The notes beneath the pieces were generated by a model. It was not told where the DNA came from, searched no databases, and saw only the letters and a program-made list of their open reading frames with translations. A stretch of DNA of 64,000 nucleotides from positions 62,001 through 126,000 of the forward strand of contig NZ_QULW01000008.1 of the NCBI RefSeq assembly GCF_003481825.1. The letters are read 5' to 3'. The DNA comes from Clostridium sp. OM02-18AC. GTDB lineage: Bacteria > Bacillota > Clostridia > Lachnospirales > Lachnospiraceae. The translations under genes were made by a program, and so were the position numbers. Shown one piece after another: positions 36,097 through 45,496 of this stretch (its first letter is position 1; the number at the start of each line of letters is the position of its first letter).

Positions 36097-37198
36097 TGCA
36101 AAACATTTATATGACCGTCTGAAGGTCGCTGAGCGCGAGAATGAAATGCTGGATCTGGATACCAGGCTGCGGGCCATGAATGGTCCGTTGCTTTCCTGGT
36201 ATGAGGAGCATGCAAGAATTCTTCCATGGAGAGAAAATCCGGAAGGTTACCGGGTCTGGATTTCCGAAATTATGCTGCAGCAGACCAGGGTGGAGGCGGT
36301 CAAACCATATTTTGAACGCTTTCTTGAGGCGCTGCCGGATGTGAAATCGCTGGCTTTGGTGGAAGATGACCGGCTGATGAAACTCTGGGAGGGCCTCGGT
36401 TACTATAACCGGGCGCGCAATTTAAAGAAAGCTGCCGGAATCATCCTGGAAGAGTACGGCGGGAAAATGCCGGAAACGTATGAGGAGTTATTGAAATTGC
36501 CTGGAATCGGAAGTTATACGGCAGGAGCAATTTCTTCCATTGCATTTGGACATCCGGTTCCGGCGGTAGACGGAAATGTACTCCGCGTGATCTCGAGGGT
36601 GACAGCCAGCCGGGAAGATATTTTAAAGGTGTCCACCAAAAAGTGGATGGAACAGCATCTGCGCGAAACGATGCCGAAGGACCGGGCAAGTCATTTCAAT
36701 CAGGGACTCATTGAAATTGGAGCCATTGTATGTGTGCCAAACGGTCAGCCGCACTGTGGGGAGTGTCCTCTGGAATCCATCTGCCTGGCGAAAAAACAAA
36801 ACCTGATCGCGGAAATTCCGGTAAAAACGCCACCGAAAAAAAGACGTCTGGAAGATAAGACGGTGTGTATTCTGGAATGCGGCGGTCAGGTGGCATTGAA
36901 AAAACGGGATGATACCGGGCTTCTGGCATCGCTTTATGAACTGCCAAACTGCGAAGGGTATCTGGAAGCGGAGGACGTGCCGGAGGCTTTTGGACTGGAT
37001 CCGGAGAACATCGTCGAACTGGAACAAATCGGTCCGGCAAAACACATTTTTTCCCACGTAGAATGGCATATGATTGGCTACCGGGTAAAATTAAAGGAAA
37101 AAATTCCAGACAGTTACATTGCAGCTGGTAAGAATGAGCTGAAAACAATCTATGCACTGCCGAATGCGTTTGGCAGGTATACAAAGATGATAAAATGA
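36083..37198 (+). CDS. mutY: A/G-specific adenine glycosylase
   Basis: A 371-residue DNA repair enzyme that removes adenine paired with 8-oxoguanine. The helix-hairpin-helix LPGIGSYTAGAI, the catalytic Asp in VDGNVLRVISR, and the [4Fe-4S] ligands CVPNGQPHCGECPLESIC are present. The first gap in the cluster is seven residues, not the textbook six, as in several Firmicutes I recall. The C-terminal 120 residues form the Nudix-like lesion-recognition domain. It starts inside the end of birA. Confidence 0.94.
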   Translation: MDMYDAKHLYDRLKVAERENEMLDLDTRLRAMNGPLLSWYEEHARILPWRENPEGYRVWISEIMLQQTRVEAVKPYFERFLEALPDVKSLALVEDDRLMKLWEGLGYYNRARNLKKAAGIILEEYGGKMPETYEELLKLPGIGSYTAGAISSIAFGHPVPAVDGNVLRVISRVTASREDILKVSTKKWMEQHLRETMPKDRASHFNQGLIEIGAIVCVPNGQPHCGECPLESICLAKKQNLIAEIPVKTPPKKRRLEDKTVCILECGGQVALKKRDDTGLLASLYELPNCEGYLEAEDVPEAFGLDPENIVELEQIGPAKHIFSHVEWHMIGYRVKLKEKIPDSYIAAGKNELKTIYALPNAFGRYTKMIK

Positions 37199-37231
37199 GG
37201 ATAATGATGAGAAGGAGGCAGATCGATTCCT

Positions 37232-38170
37232 ATGGTTAAGAAAAAACAGATGCTTCTGATTATTAATCCAAGATCGGGCAGAGAGAAAATCCGTTTAAAA
37301 CTTCTGGATATTCTGGATGCCTATACAGGCGCGGGATATCAGATCCAGGTTTACGTGACCCAGAAAGCACTGGATGCACGTGATGCCGTACTCAAATATG
37401 GATCCAGGAAAGACCTGATCGTATGCAGCGGCGGAGATGGTACGCTCAATGAGGTCATTTCGGGAATGATGGAACTGAAAAAGCCTGTGCGGCTGGGATA
37501 TATTCCTGCCGGCTCTACCAATGATTTTGCATCCAGCTTAAAATTGCCGAAACAGATGATGCCGGCTGCGCTGAATGCAGTAAACGGAGTACCAGGCGCA
37601 ATTGATATCGGACGGTTCTGTAAGGACCGGTATTTTGTTTATGTAGCCGGATTTGGTGCTTTCACGGAAGTATCCTATCTGACACCGCAGGATAAGAAAA
37701 ATCTGCTGGGGCATCAGGCTTATGTGCTGGAAGGGGTGAAAAGCCTCGCTTCGATCAAGTCGTATCCGATGAAAATTACAAGTCCGGAAGAAACGCTGGA
37801 AGGAGAATTTATCTACGGCATGGTCACGAACACGGTCAGCGTTGGTGGCTTTAAAGGGCTGGTAACCCAGGATGTGGCATTGAATGATGGACTGTTTGAG
37901 GTACTTCTGATCCGTACTCCGAAGACTCCTCTGGAACTCAGCGGCATTGTTACCGGTCTTTTGATGCGGGAAGAAGAAAAAAGTGAGCTGGTTTATAAGT
38001 TCAAAACCAAAAGTCTGCATATCCAGGCATATGAGCCGGTAGACTGGGTACTGGACGGTGAATTTGGCGGAACCAGAACCGAGGTGTCCATAGAAAATCT
38101 GCAGCAGCAGATCGAGATTTTGTGCCCGTCGTCTTCCAAAAGCCGGAATGGTGTACAAAATGAAAAATAA
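37232..38170 (+). CDS. Diacylglycerol kinase-like lipid kinase (YegS/DagK family)
   Basis: A 312-residue kinase with INPRSGREK near the N-terminus, the nucleotide motif SGGDGTLNEVISG, and IPAGSTNDFASSL. The C-terminal part (GYEPVDWVLDGEFGG-like stretch) carries the second acidic cluster of the family. It phosphorylates a lipid, most likely diacylglycerol, feeding phospholipid recycling. AAGGAGG lies 13 bases before ATG 37232, a long but usable gap. Confidence 0.87.
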   Translation: MVKKKQMLLIINPRSGREKIRLKLLDILDAYTGAGYQIQVYVTQKALDARDAVLKYGSRKDLIVCSGGDGTLNEVISGMMELKKPVRLGYIPAGSTNDFASSLKLPKQMMPAALNAVNGVPGAIDIGRFCKDRYFVYVAGFGAFTEVSYLTPQDKKNLLGHQAYVLEGVKSLASIKSYPMKITSPEETLEGEFIYGMVTNTVSVGGFKGLVTQDVALNDGLFEVLLIRTPKTPLELSGIVTGLLMREEEKSELVYKFKTKSLHIQAYEPVDWVLDGEFGGTRTEVSIENLQQQIEILCPSSSKSRNGVQNEK

Positions 38171-38193
38171 GCGGAGAATAATGAAAATAATTG

Positions 38194-38222
38194 TTGAAAT
38201 CTGACACCGGATATTATATAAT
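38194..38222 (+). promoter_or_regulatory. Near-consensus promoter for sigA
   Basis: TTGAAA (38194-38199), 17 bases, then a perfect TATAAT (38217-38222). The start would be about 40 bases before the GTG at 38271. Confidence 0.8.
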
Positions 38223-38270
38223 GATTTGATGTGTAGGCTTTCATAGACCTTCAAATGAAAGGATGTTACT

Positions 38271-39401
38271 GTGGAAAAAGACAATTTTTTAGATAAGCTG
38301 AAAAAGCTGGTAGAAGTTGCCAAAACAAAGCATAATGCATTGGACATCACGGAAATCAATGACTTTTTCAAAGGGGATAACCTTGGTCCTGAGCAGATGG
38401 AACAGATTTACAGTTTCCTCGAGGACAAAAATATTGACGTAGTCCCTGTTATTGACGATGCTGCCCTTGCAGAAGACAATCTGCTTCTCGATGACGATGA
38501 TGTAGATATGGATGACAGCTTCATGAAAGACTCCGAAGATATCGAGCTGGATGCAGTAGACCTGCTTGAGGGTATTGGAACAGAGGATCCGGTCCGTATG
38601 TATCTGAAGGAGATCGGAACGGTTCCGCTGCTTACGACAGAGGAGGAGCTGACCCTTGCAAAGCGCAAGGCAGAGGGCGATGAGTACGCGAAAGAACGTC
38701 TGATCGAGGCAAACCTGCGTCTTGTTGTAAGTATTGCAAAACGTTATACCGGCCGCGGCATGAGCTTTCTTGACCTGGTTCAGGAGGGTAACCTTGGTCT
38801 GATTAAAGGTGTCGAGAAGTTCGATTATACAAAAGGATATAAGCTGAGTACATATGCGACTTGGTGGATCAGACAGTCTGTAACCCGTGCACTCGCGGAT
38901 CAGGCCAGAACGATCCGTGTTCCGGTGCATATGGTTGAGACCATCAACAAAATGTCCAAGATGCAGAGAAAGTTAACTTTGGAACTGGGGTATGAGCCGT
39001 CTGTGACAGAGCTTGCAGATGCGCTTGAGATGTCAGAGGACAAAGTTATGGAGATCATGCAGATCGCCAGGGAACCAGCATCTCTGGAGACTCCGATCGG
39101 TGAGGAAGACGATTCCAATCTGGGCGATTTCGTTGCAGACAGCAATGTGGTAACTCCGGAGGGCAACGTGGAAAATGTGATGCTCCGAGAGCACATTGAC
39201 GCGCTGTTAAAGGACTTAAAAGACCGGGAACGCCAGGTTATTGAACTGCGCTTTGGTCTGAAGGACGGACACCCGCGTACTCTGGAGGAAGTTGGTAAGG
39301 AGTTTAATGTAACGCGTGAACGAATTCGTCAGATTGAGGCGAAGGCACTCCGTAAGCTGCGTAATCCGGTACGAAGCAAGCGGATTCGGGATTTCCTGTA
39401 A
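38271..39401 (+). CDS. sigA: Primary RNA polymerase sigma factor
   Basis: A 376-residue RpoD/SigA. Region 1.2 (DPVRMYLKEIGTVPLLTTEE), region 2 with the -10 and melting helices (YKLSTYATWWIRQSVTRAL), region 3 (IRVPVHMVETINKM) and region 4.2 for the -35 (TLEEVGKEFNVTRERIRQIE) are all complete. It starts at GTG 38271 after AAAGGATG. dnaG, its common neighbour in Firmicutes, is not next to it here. The good SigA promoters elsewhere in the window match this factor. Confidence 0.96.
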   Translation: MEKDNFLDKLKKLVEVAKTKHNALDITEINDFFKGDNLGPEQMEQIYSFLEDKNIDVVPVIDDAALAEDNLLLDDDDVDMDDSFMKDSEDIELDAVDLLEGIGTEDPVRMYLKEIGTVPLLTTEEELTLAKRKAEGDEYAKERLIEANLRLVVSIAKRYTGRGMSFLDLVQEGNLGLIKGVEKFDYTKGYKLSTYATWWIRQSVTRALADQARTIRVPVHMVETINKMSKMQRKLTLELGYEPSVTELADALEMSEDKVMEIMQIAREPASLETPIGEEDDSNLGDFVADSNVVTPEGNVENVMLREHIDALLKDLKDRERQVIELRFGLKDGHPRTLEEVGKEFNVTRERIRQIEAKALRKLRNPVRSKRIRDFL

Positions 39402-39447
39402 AACCCAGATCAGAGCGGAAGAACTGCGCAGCAGAGAGGTCAGAATT

Positions 39448-40113
39448 ATGAACCGCAGAAATTACCAGCGTGAGCTGGAAGCAGTCATAAAGGAAAATCA
39501 GAGTAAGAGTCGGGTCCCCCGGCTCTTCTTACATAGTTGCTGTGCTCCATGCAGCAGTTATGTATTGGAATATCTTTCCGATTATTTTGAAATCACGGTA
39601 TTTTATTATAACCCCAATATTTCTCCAGAGGAGGAATATGAAAAGCGGGTGGCGGAACAAAAACATCTGATTCAGGAATTACCGGTCAGACATCCGATTC
39701 ATCTGGTTGTGGGAAATTATGAACCTGAGCGCTTTTATGCTTTCAGCAAGGGTCTGGAAACAGTTCCGGAGGGCGGAGAGCGCTGCTTCCGGTGTTACCG
39801 CCTGCGGCTTGAGGAAACAGCGAGAATGGCAGAAGAAGGCGGTTATGATTATTTTGCCACAACACTGACCATCAGTCCGCTGAAAAATGCACAGAAGCTA
39901 AATGAAATCGGAGAAGAATTGTCCGGAATCTATAAAGTGGAACATCTTCCGTCTGATTTTAAAAAGAAAAACGGATACAAACGTTCTGTGGAATTGTCGG
40001 CAGAATATGGACTTTACCGGCAGAATTACTGCGGATGTGTCTTCTCAAAACTGGAACAGCAGCAGCGGGAAGCAACGACAAAAAAAGAATCACAGATCGG
40101 CACAATGCCTTGA
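39448..40113 (+). CDS. queH: Epoxyqueuosine reductase QueH
   Basis: A 221-residue protein of the former DUF208 family. It has the cysteine motifs C31-C32-xx-C35 (HSCCAPCSSYVLEYL), ERCFRCYRLRLEETA and YCGCVFS, which hold iron-sulfur and metal sites. QueH reduces epoxyqueuosine in tRNA to queuosine. ATG 39448 follows GAGAGGT; a longer in-frame version overlapping sigA has no ribosome site. Confidence 0.92.
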   Translation: MNRRNYQRELEAVIKENQSKSRVPRLFLHSCCAPCSSYVLEYLSDYFEITVFYYNPNISPEEEYEKRVAEQKHLIQELPVRHPIHLVVGNYEPERFYAFSKGLETVPEGGERCFRCYRLRLEETARMAEEGGYDYFATTLTISPLKNAQKLNEIGEELSGIYKVEHLPSDFKKKNGYKRSVELSAEYGLYRQNYCGCVFSKLEQQQREATTKKESQIGTMP

Positions 40114-40138
40114 CACTTGTCGTGATTTGTAATAAAAT
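40110..40138 (+). promoter_or_regulatory. Promoter for the HPr gene
   Basis: TTGACA (40110-40115), 17 bases, TAAAAT (40133-40138). The -35 box overlaps the queH stop codon. Confidence 0.75.
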
Positions 40139-40177
40139 TTATACAGATTGAAACCAATTCTAAAGGAGACGTGAACT

Positions 40178-40444
40178 ATGCTTAGTAAGAATTTAACAGT
40201 TGTAAATCCGTCTGGACTACATTTAAGACCGGCAGGAGTTTTATCTCAGACTGCTATGAAATTCAAATGTGATGTCATCATTGAGTGCGGCGAGAAAAGA
40301 ATCATTGCGAAGAGCGTATTAAACGTAATGGCAGCAGGTATCAAATCCGGTACCGAGATCACCCTGATCTGCGACGGTGAGGACGAGGCAGCAGCTATGG
40401 AGACCGTGAGCAAGGCAATCGAGAGCGGTCTTGGCGAGATGTAA
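40178..40444 (+). CDS. ptsH: HPr family phosphocarrier protein
   Basis: An 88-residue HPr. The active-site His15 is in SGLHLRPAG, and Ser46 (AKSVLNVMAAG) is at the position where HPr kinase acts in Firmicutes. It relays phosphate from enzyme I to sugar transporters or acts as a regulatory paralogue (Crh lacks the His; this one keeps it). AAAGGAGA precedes ATG 40178. It is a single-gene unit with its own promoter and terminator and no ptsI beside it. Confidence 0.92.
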   Translation: MLSKNLTVVNPSGLHLRPAGVLSQTAMKFKCDVIIECGEKRIIAKSVLNVMAAGIKSGTEITLICDGEDEAAAMETVSKAIESGLGEM

Positions 40445-40473
40445 GTCTTCTTAGTACACATAAAGAAATAAAG

Positions 40474-40515
40474 AAAAGGTATTTTCCGGAACACAATTCT
40501 GGAAAGTACCTTTTT
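40474..40515 (+). terminator. Terminator after the HPr gene
   Basis: A stem of about 17 bp (40474-40490 with 40498-40514), with a few G-T pairs, ending in T5. Confidence 0.8.
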
Positions 40516-40684
40516 CCTTTCGTGGGAAAATGCGTCCTATGAAACAATTCTTTTTCCGTGTAAGTTCATATCTGGGAGGCGCCAGTGATGTAGGGTTGAT
40601 GAAACAAATACGGTAAACTGACAGATAAATTACATGAATTAAGGATAATGACAAATAATCTGACAATTTAAAATAAAAAAGGAA

Positions 40685-40713
40685 TTTACAAATGAGAAAA
40701 AGTGTAGTATTAT
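40685..40713 (+). promoter_or_regulatory. Promoter for the gltB leader
   Basis: TTTACA (40685-40690), 17 bases, TATTAT (40708-40713). Transcription would start near 40720 and pass through a terminator before gltB. The gap 40516-40684 shows nothing else I can support. Confidence 0.65.
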
Positions 40714-40763
40714 CGTAACAGCTTAAAAAGGCAATACAAAAATCATGACATAAAACAAAACGC

Positions 40764-40806
40764 AAGGGTGCGGAAATTCGAAAAAAGAATTTTCGTGCCC
40801 TTTTTT
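40764..40806 (+). terminator. Terminator hairpin inside the gltB leader (possible attenuator)
   Basis: A 16-bp stem, 40764-40779 with 40787-40802, including two G-T pairs, is followed by T6. It lies between the promoter and gltB. AACGCAA (40759-40765), at the base of the stem, is complementary to TTGCGTT at 40837-40843, and that segment can also form another hairpin (CCATTG 40834-40839 with CAATGG 40861-40866). This allows switching between structures. Confidence 0.65.
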
Positions 40807-40900
40807 ATTTCATAGACATCTTGTGAAATAAAACCATTGCGTTGTTTGCCAGGGAGACGCCAATGGCGCATCCGATGATTTTACAGGAAAGGAAATGATT

Positions 40901-43900
40901 ATGGACAGCGATCAGAGAACCTTAACAAAATCCCCCAACGAATCTGCTTCCCAGATCGTGCTTCCGGGTCTTTACGATCCGAGTTTTGAGCATGACAACT
41001 GCGGTATCGGTGCCGTAGCCAATATCAAAGGCATCAAGACTCACCGCACCGTGGAGCAGGCCCTCCACATTGTAGAGAATCTGGAACACCGCGCCGGGAA
41101 AGACGCAGAAGGAAAGACCGGAGACGGTGTCGGCATCATGCTGCAGATCTCCCACAAGTTCTTTAAGAAAGTGACAAAACCGCTTGGCATCGAGCTTGGC
41201 GACGAGCGTGAATATGGCATCGGCATGTTCTTCTTCCCCCAGGATGAACTCGCCAGAAACCAGGCGAAAAAGATGCTGGAGGTTATCGTCCAGAAAGAAG
41301 GACTGAAGTTTCTTGGCTGGAGAACCCTTCCGATCCACCCGGAGAAGATTGGCGATAAGGCCGTTGAAAAAATGCCTTACATCATGCAGGGCTTCATCGG
41401 AAAGCCGGCGGACGTGGAGAAGGGACTGGACTTCGACCGTCGTCTTTATGTAGCACGCCGTGTGTTTGAGCAGAGTAACGATGATACCTATGTTGTATCC
41501 ATGAGCAGCCGCACCATTGTATACAAAGGTATGTTCCTGGTCAAAGAACTGCGCCAGTTCTTTGAGGATCTGCAGGATCCGGATTACGAGTCCGCAATCG
41601 CAACCGTGCATTCCCGTTTCAGTACCAACACCAATCCGAGCTGGATGCGTGCCCATCCGAACCGCATTATCGTACATAATGGTGAGATCAATACCATCCG
41701 CGGCAACGTCGACAAGATGATGGCGCGTGAGGAGAACATGGAGACAAAATTCTTCAAATCCGACATGTACAAGGTACTGCCGATCATCAATCAGGAAGGT
41801 TCCGACTCCGCGATGCTGGACAATGCCCTGGAGTTTATGGTCATGAGCGGTATGGAGCTGCCGATGGCAGTCATGATCCTGATTCCGGCTCCGTGGCAGC
41901 ATGACCGGTTCATGCCGCAGGAGGTAAAGGATTTCTATCGCTATTACGCAACCATGATGGAGCCGTGGGATGGTCCTGCATCCATCGTGTTCAGCGATGG
42001 CGATGTCATGGGTGCCGTGCTGGACAGAAACGGTCTGCGTCCGTCCCGCTATTATATTACAGACGATGACCAGGTGATCCTGGCTTCTGAGGTTGGTGCG
42101 ATCGACATCGACCAGTCCCATGTCATTAAGAAAGAACGCTTAAGACCTGGCAAGATGCTCCTCATCGATACCGTGAAAGGCGAGCTGGTTGGAGACGAGG
42201 AGTTAAAACTCCGTTATGCATCCCGTCAGCCGTACGGGGAATGGCTGGATGCCCAGATGGTAGACTTAAAGGATCTGCCGATTCCGAATAAGGGCGTGCC
42301 GGAACTGACAAAAGAGCAGCGTGCACAGCTGCAGAAGACCTATGGCTACACCTATGAGCAGTATAAGACCATGATCCTGCCGATGGCATTGAACGGTGCC
42401 GAGGCGGTATCTGCCATGGGTGCTGACAGCCCGCTTGCCGTGCTTTCGAAAAAGCATCAGCCGCTGTTCAACTATTTCAAACAGCTCTTCGCGCAGGTAA
42501 CGAACCCGCCGATCGATGCGATCCGTGAAGCGATCGTAACATCCACTACGGTTTATGTCGGCGAGGAAGGCAACGTTCTGGAGGAAGCTCCGGAAAACTG
42601 CCACATCTTAAAGGTGGACAACCCGATCTTAACCTGTACTGATCTGTTGAAGATTAAATATATGAAGAAACTGGGATTTAAAGTTGAAGTAATCCCGATT
42701 ACCTATTACAAAAATACCTCTCTGGCCAAAGCCATTGACCGGTTATTTTTGGAGGTAGACCGTGCGCATCGCGACGGTGTCAACATCATCATCCTGTCTG
42801 ACCGCGACATCGATGAAAACCATGTGCCGATCCCGTCACTCTTAGCGGTATCTGCCTTGCAGCAGCATCTGGTAAAAACCAAAAAGCGAACCTCCATGGC
42901 AGTCATCCTGGAGAGCGGCGAGCCGAGAGAGGTACATCACTTTGCAACCCTGCTTGGCTTTGGTGCCAGTGCCATCAACCCATATCTGGCGCAGGAATCG
43001 GTTCATTACCTGATCGAGACGAAAATGCTGGATAAGGATTATTACGCAGCAGTCAATGATTATAACTCTGCAGTGCTTCACGGCATTGTAAAGATCGCTT
43101 CCAAGATGGGTATCTCCACGATCCAGTCTTACCAGGGCGCACAGATCTTTGAGGCGATCGGTATTTCCAAAGAAGTCATCGACAAGTACTTCACCAACAC
43201 GGTCAGCCGTGTGGGCGGCATCACGCTGGAAGACATCGCAAACGACGTGGATGTGCTGCATTCCACCGCATTTGACCCGCTGGGACTGGACGTTGACCTG
43301 ACGCTGGAAAGTGTGGGAAGTCACAAGGAGCGTTCCGGCCAGGAGGAGCATCTGTACAATCCGCGCACCATTCATCTGCTGCAGCAGGCGGCATGGACCG
43401 GAAATTATGAGATCTTCAAAGAGTACAGCCATGTGCTCAATGAGGAGGAGCAGACCATCAACCTGCGAAGCCTGATCGATTTTAATTTCGATGAGAACGG
43501 CGGCATCCCGATCGATGAAGTTGAGAGTGTCGATTCCATCGTAAAGCGCTTTAAGACCGGTGCAATGTCTTACGGCTCCATTTCCCAGGAAGCACATGAG
43601 ACGCTGGCGATCGCCATGAACCGTCTGGGCGGCAAGTCCAACACCGGTGAGGGCGGCGAGAGTCTGGACCGTCTGGTTCCGGGACCGAAGAACAATAACC
43701 GCTGCTCTGCGATCAAGCAGGTGGCATCCGGACGTTTTGGCGTAACCTCCCGTTACCTGGTCAGTGCACAGGAGATCCAGATCAAGATGGCGCAGGGCGC
43801 AAAGCCTGGTGAGGGCGGACAGCTTCCGGGCGGAAAGGTTTATCCGTGGGTGGCAAAGACCCGTCACTCCACAACCGGTGTCGGCTTAATTTCCCCGCCA

Positions 43901-45484
43901 CCGCACCATGATATCTACTCCATCGAGGATCTGGCCCAGCTGATCTATGACTTAAAGAACTCAAACACCCGCGCAAGGATCTCTGTCAAGCTGGTATCCG
44001 AGGCTGGTGTTGGTACCGTGGCAGCCGGTGTTGCAAAGGCAGGCGCACAGGTCATCCTGGTATCCGGTTTTGATGGCGGTACCGGTGCGGCGCCGAGAAA
44101 CTCCATCTACAATGCCGGACTTCCGTGGGAGCTTGGCGTGGCTGAGGCACACCAGACCCTGATCATGAATGGCCTGCGCGATAAAGTTATCCTTGAGACC
44201 GACGGTAAGCTGATGACCGGCCGTGATGTGGCAATCGCCTGCATCCTGGGTGCGGAGGAATTTGGCTTTGCGACCGCTCCGCTTGTTACCATGGGCTGCG
44301 TCATGATGCGTGTCTGCAACCTCGATACCTGCCCGGTCGGCATTGCGACCCAGAACCCGGAGCTGAGAAAACGCTTCAAGGGCAAACCGGAGTATGTTGT
44401 AAACTTCATGCACTTTGTGGCACAGGAGCTGCGCGAATACATGGCAAAGCTGGGTGTCCGCACCGTAGATGAGCTGGTGGGACGTACCGATTTCTTAAAG
44501 AAGAAGGAACACATTTCGTCTGAGCGTGCAAACAAAGTGGATTTAAGCAATATCCTTGACAATCCGTATGAGGGTGTGCATTTCCGCGGCTACCGCGATA
44601 AGCTGGAATACGACTTCAAGCTGGATCAGACGATCGATGAGCAGGTATTCTTAAAGCAGTTAAAGACTGCCCTGAACAAGGGACAGAAGAAGAGCCTCCA
44701 GATCGATGTCTCCAACGTAGACCGTACCCTGGGAACCATCTTCGGTTCGGAAATCACCAGACAGTATCCGGACGGACTGCCGGAGGATACTTTCACGATC
44801 CAGTGCAACGGCAGCGGCGGACAGAGCTTTGGTGCGTTCATTCCGAAGGGGCTTACCCTGGAACTGGTGGGCGACAGCAACGACTATTTCGGCAAGGGCT
44901 TATCCGGCGGTAAGCTGATCGTATATCCGCCAAAAGCAGCAAACTTTAAGGCAGAAGAAAATATCGTCATCGGCAACGTGGCTCTTTACGGAGCGACCAG
45001 CGGCAAGGCGTATATCAACGGTGTCGCGGGTGAGCGTTTCTGTGTCCGAAACTCCGGTGCAACCGCCGTCGTAGAGGGTGTTGGTGACCACGGATGTGAA
45101 TATATGACCGGCGGCCGCGTGGTTGTACTCGGACCGACCGGAAAGAACTTTGCAGCCGGCATGAGCGGCGGTATTGCTTATGTGCTGGATGAAAAACGCG
45201 ATTTTTATAAGCGCCTGAACAAAGATCTTGTTTCCCTGGAGGAAGTAACCAACAAGTACGATGTCCAGGAATTAAAAGAGATGATCCAGGAACATGTGGC
45301 ATATACCAACTCCGAGCGCGGAAAAGAAATTCTGGATCACTTTGGCGAGTACCTGCCGAAATTCAAGAAGGTAATGCCTCATGACTACCGCCGCATGATG
45401 AATACCATTGTGCAGATGGAAGAGAAGGGCTTAAGCAGTGAGCAGGCGCAGATCGAGGCATTCTACGCAAACCAGAGAAAGTAA
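40901..45484 (+). CDS. gltB: Glutamate synthase large subunit
   Basis: A 1527-residue enzyme. The glutaminase domain begins with nucleophile C34 (DNCGIGAVANIKG), so a 33-residue propeptide must be cut off. The central and FMN synthase domains follow (TGEGGESLDRLVPG, KMAQGAKPGEGGQLPG), with the 3Fe-4S cysteines in CVMMRVCNLDTCPVGIATQ, and the C-terminal beta-helix (GVAGERFCVRNSGATAVVEG). It makes two glutamates from glutamine and 2-oxoglutarate. I choose ATG 40901, eight bases after the ribosome site; ATG 40895 is too close. gltD follows 12 bases downstream. Confidence 0.97.
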   Translation: MDSDQRTLTKSPNESASQIVLPGLYDPSFEHDNCGIGAVANIKGIKTHRTVEQALHIVENLEHRAGKDAEGKTGDGVGIMLQISHKFFKKVTKPLGIELGDEREYGIGMFFFPQDELARNQAKKMLEVIVQKEGLKFLGWRTLPIHPEKIGDKAVEKMPYIMQGFIGKPADVEKGLDFDRRLYVARRVFEQSNDDTYVVSMSSRTIVYKGMFLVKELRQFFEDLQDPDYESAIATVHSRFSTNTNPSWMRAHPNRIIVHNGEINTIRGNVDKMMAREENMETKFFKSDMYKVLPIINQEGSDSAMLDNALEFMVMSGMELPMAVMILIPAPWQHDRFMPQEVKDFYRYYATMMEPWDGPASIVFSDGDVMGAVLDRNGLRPSRYYITDDDQVILASEVGAIDIDQSHVIKKERLRPGKMLLIDTVKGELVGDEELKLRYASRQPYGEWLDAQMVDLKDLPIPNKGVPELTKEQRAQLQKTYGYTYEQYKTMILPMALNGAEAVSAMGADSPLAVLSKKHQPLFNYFKQLFAQVTNPPIDAIREAIVTSTTVYVGEEGNVLEEAPENCHILKVDNPILTCTDLLKIKYMKKLGFKVEVIPITYYKNTSLAKAIDRLFLEVDRAHRDGVNIIILSDRDIDENHVPIPSLLAVSALQQHLVKTKKRTSMAVILESGEPREVHHFATLLGFGASAINPYLAQESVHYLIETKMLDKDYYAAVNDYNSAVLHGIVKIASKMGISTIQSYQGAQIFEAIGISKEVIDKYFTNTVSRVGGITLEDIANDVDVLHSTAFDPLGLDVDLTLESVGSHKERSGQEEHLYNPRTIHLLQQAAWTGNYEIFKEYSHVLNEEEQTINLRSLIDFNFDENGGIPIDEVESVDSIVKRFKTGAMSYGSISQEAHETLAIAMNRLGGKSNTGEGGESLDRLVPGPKNNNRCSAIKQVASGRFGVTSRYLVSAQEIQIKMAQGAKPGEGGQLPGGKVYPWVAKTRHSTTGVGLISPPPHHDIYSIEDLAQLIYDLKNSNTRARISVKLVSEAGVGTVAAGVAKAGAQVILVSGFDGGTGAAPRNSIYNAGLPWELGVAEAHQTLIMNGLRDKVILETDGKLMTGRDVAIACILGAEEFGFATAPLVTMGCVMMRVCNLDTCPVGIATQNPELRKRFKGKPEYVVNFMHFVAQELREYMAKLGVRTVDELVGRTDFLKKKEHISSERANKVDLSNILDNPYEGVHFRGYRDKLEYDFKLDQTIDEQVFLKQLKTALNKGQKKSLQIDVSNVDRTLGTIFGSEITRQYPDGLPEDTFTIQCNGSGGQSFGAFIPKGLTLELVGDSNDYFGKGLSGGKLIVYPPKAANFKAEENIVIGNVALYGATSGKAYINGVAGERFCVRNSGATAVVEGVGDHGCEYMTGGRVVVLGPTGKNFAAGMSGGIAYVLDEKRDFYKRLNKDLVSLEEVTNKYDVQELKEMIQEHVAYTNSERGKEILDHFGEYLPKFKKVMPHDYRRMMNTIVQMEEKGLSSEQAQIEAFYANQRK

Positions 45485-45496
45485 GGAGGAGTAACG

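Noticed and set aside
40922..42121. A 399-codon open frame on the minus strand inside gltB
   Set aside because: It mirrors the codon pattern of gltB, has no ribosome site and no recognisable domain. The plus-strand gene is certain.
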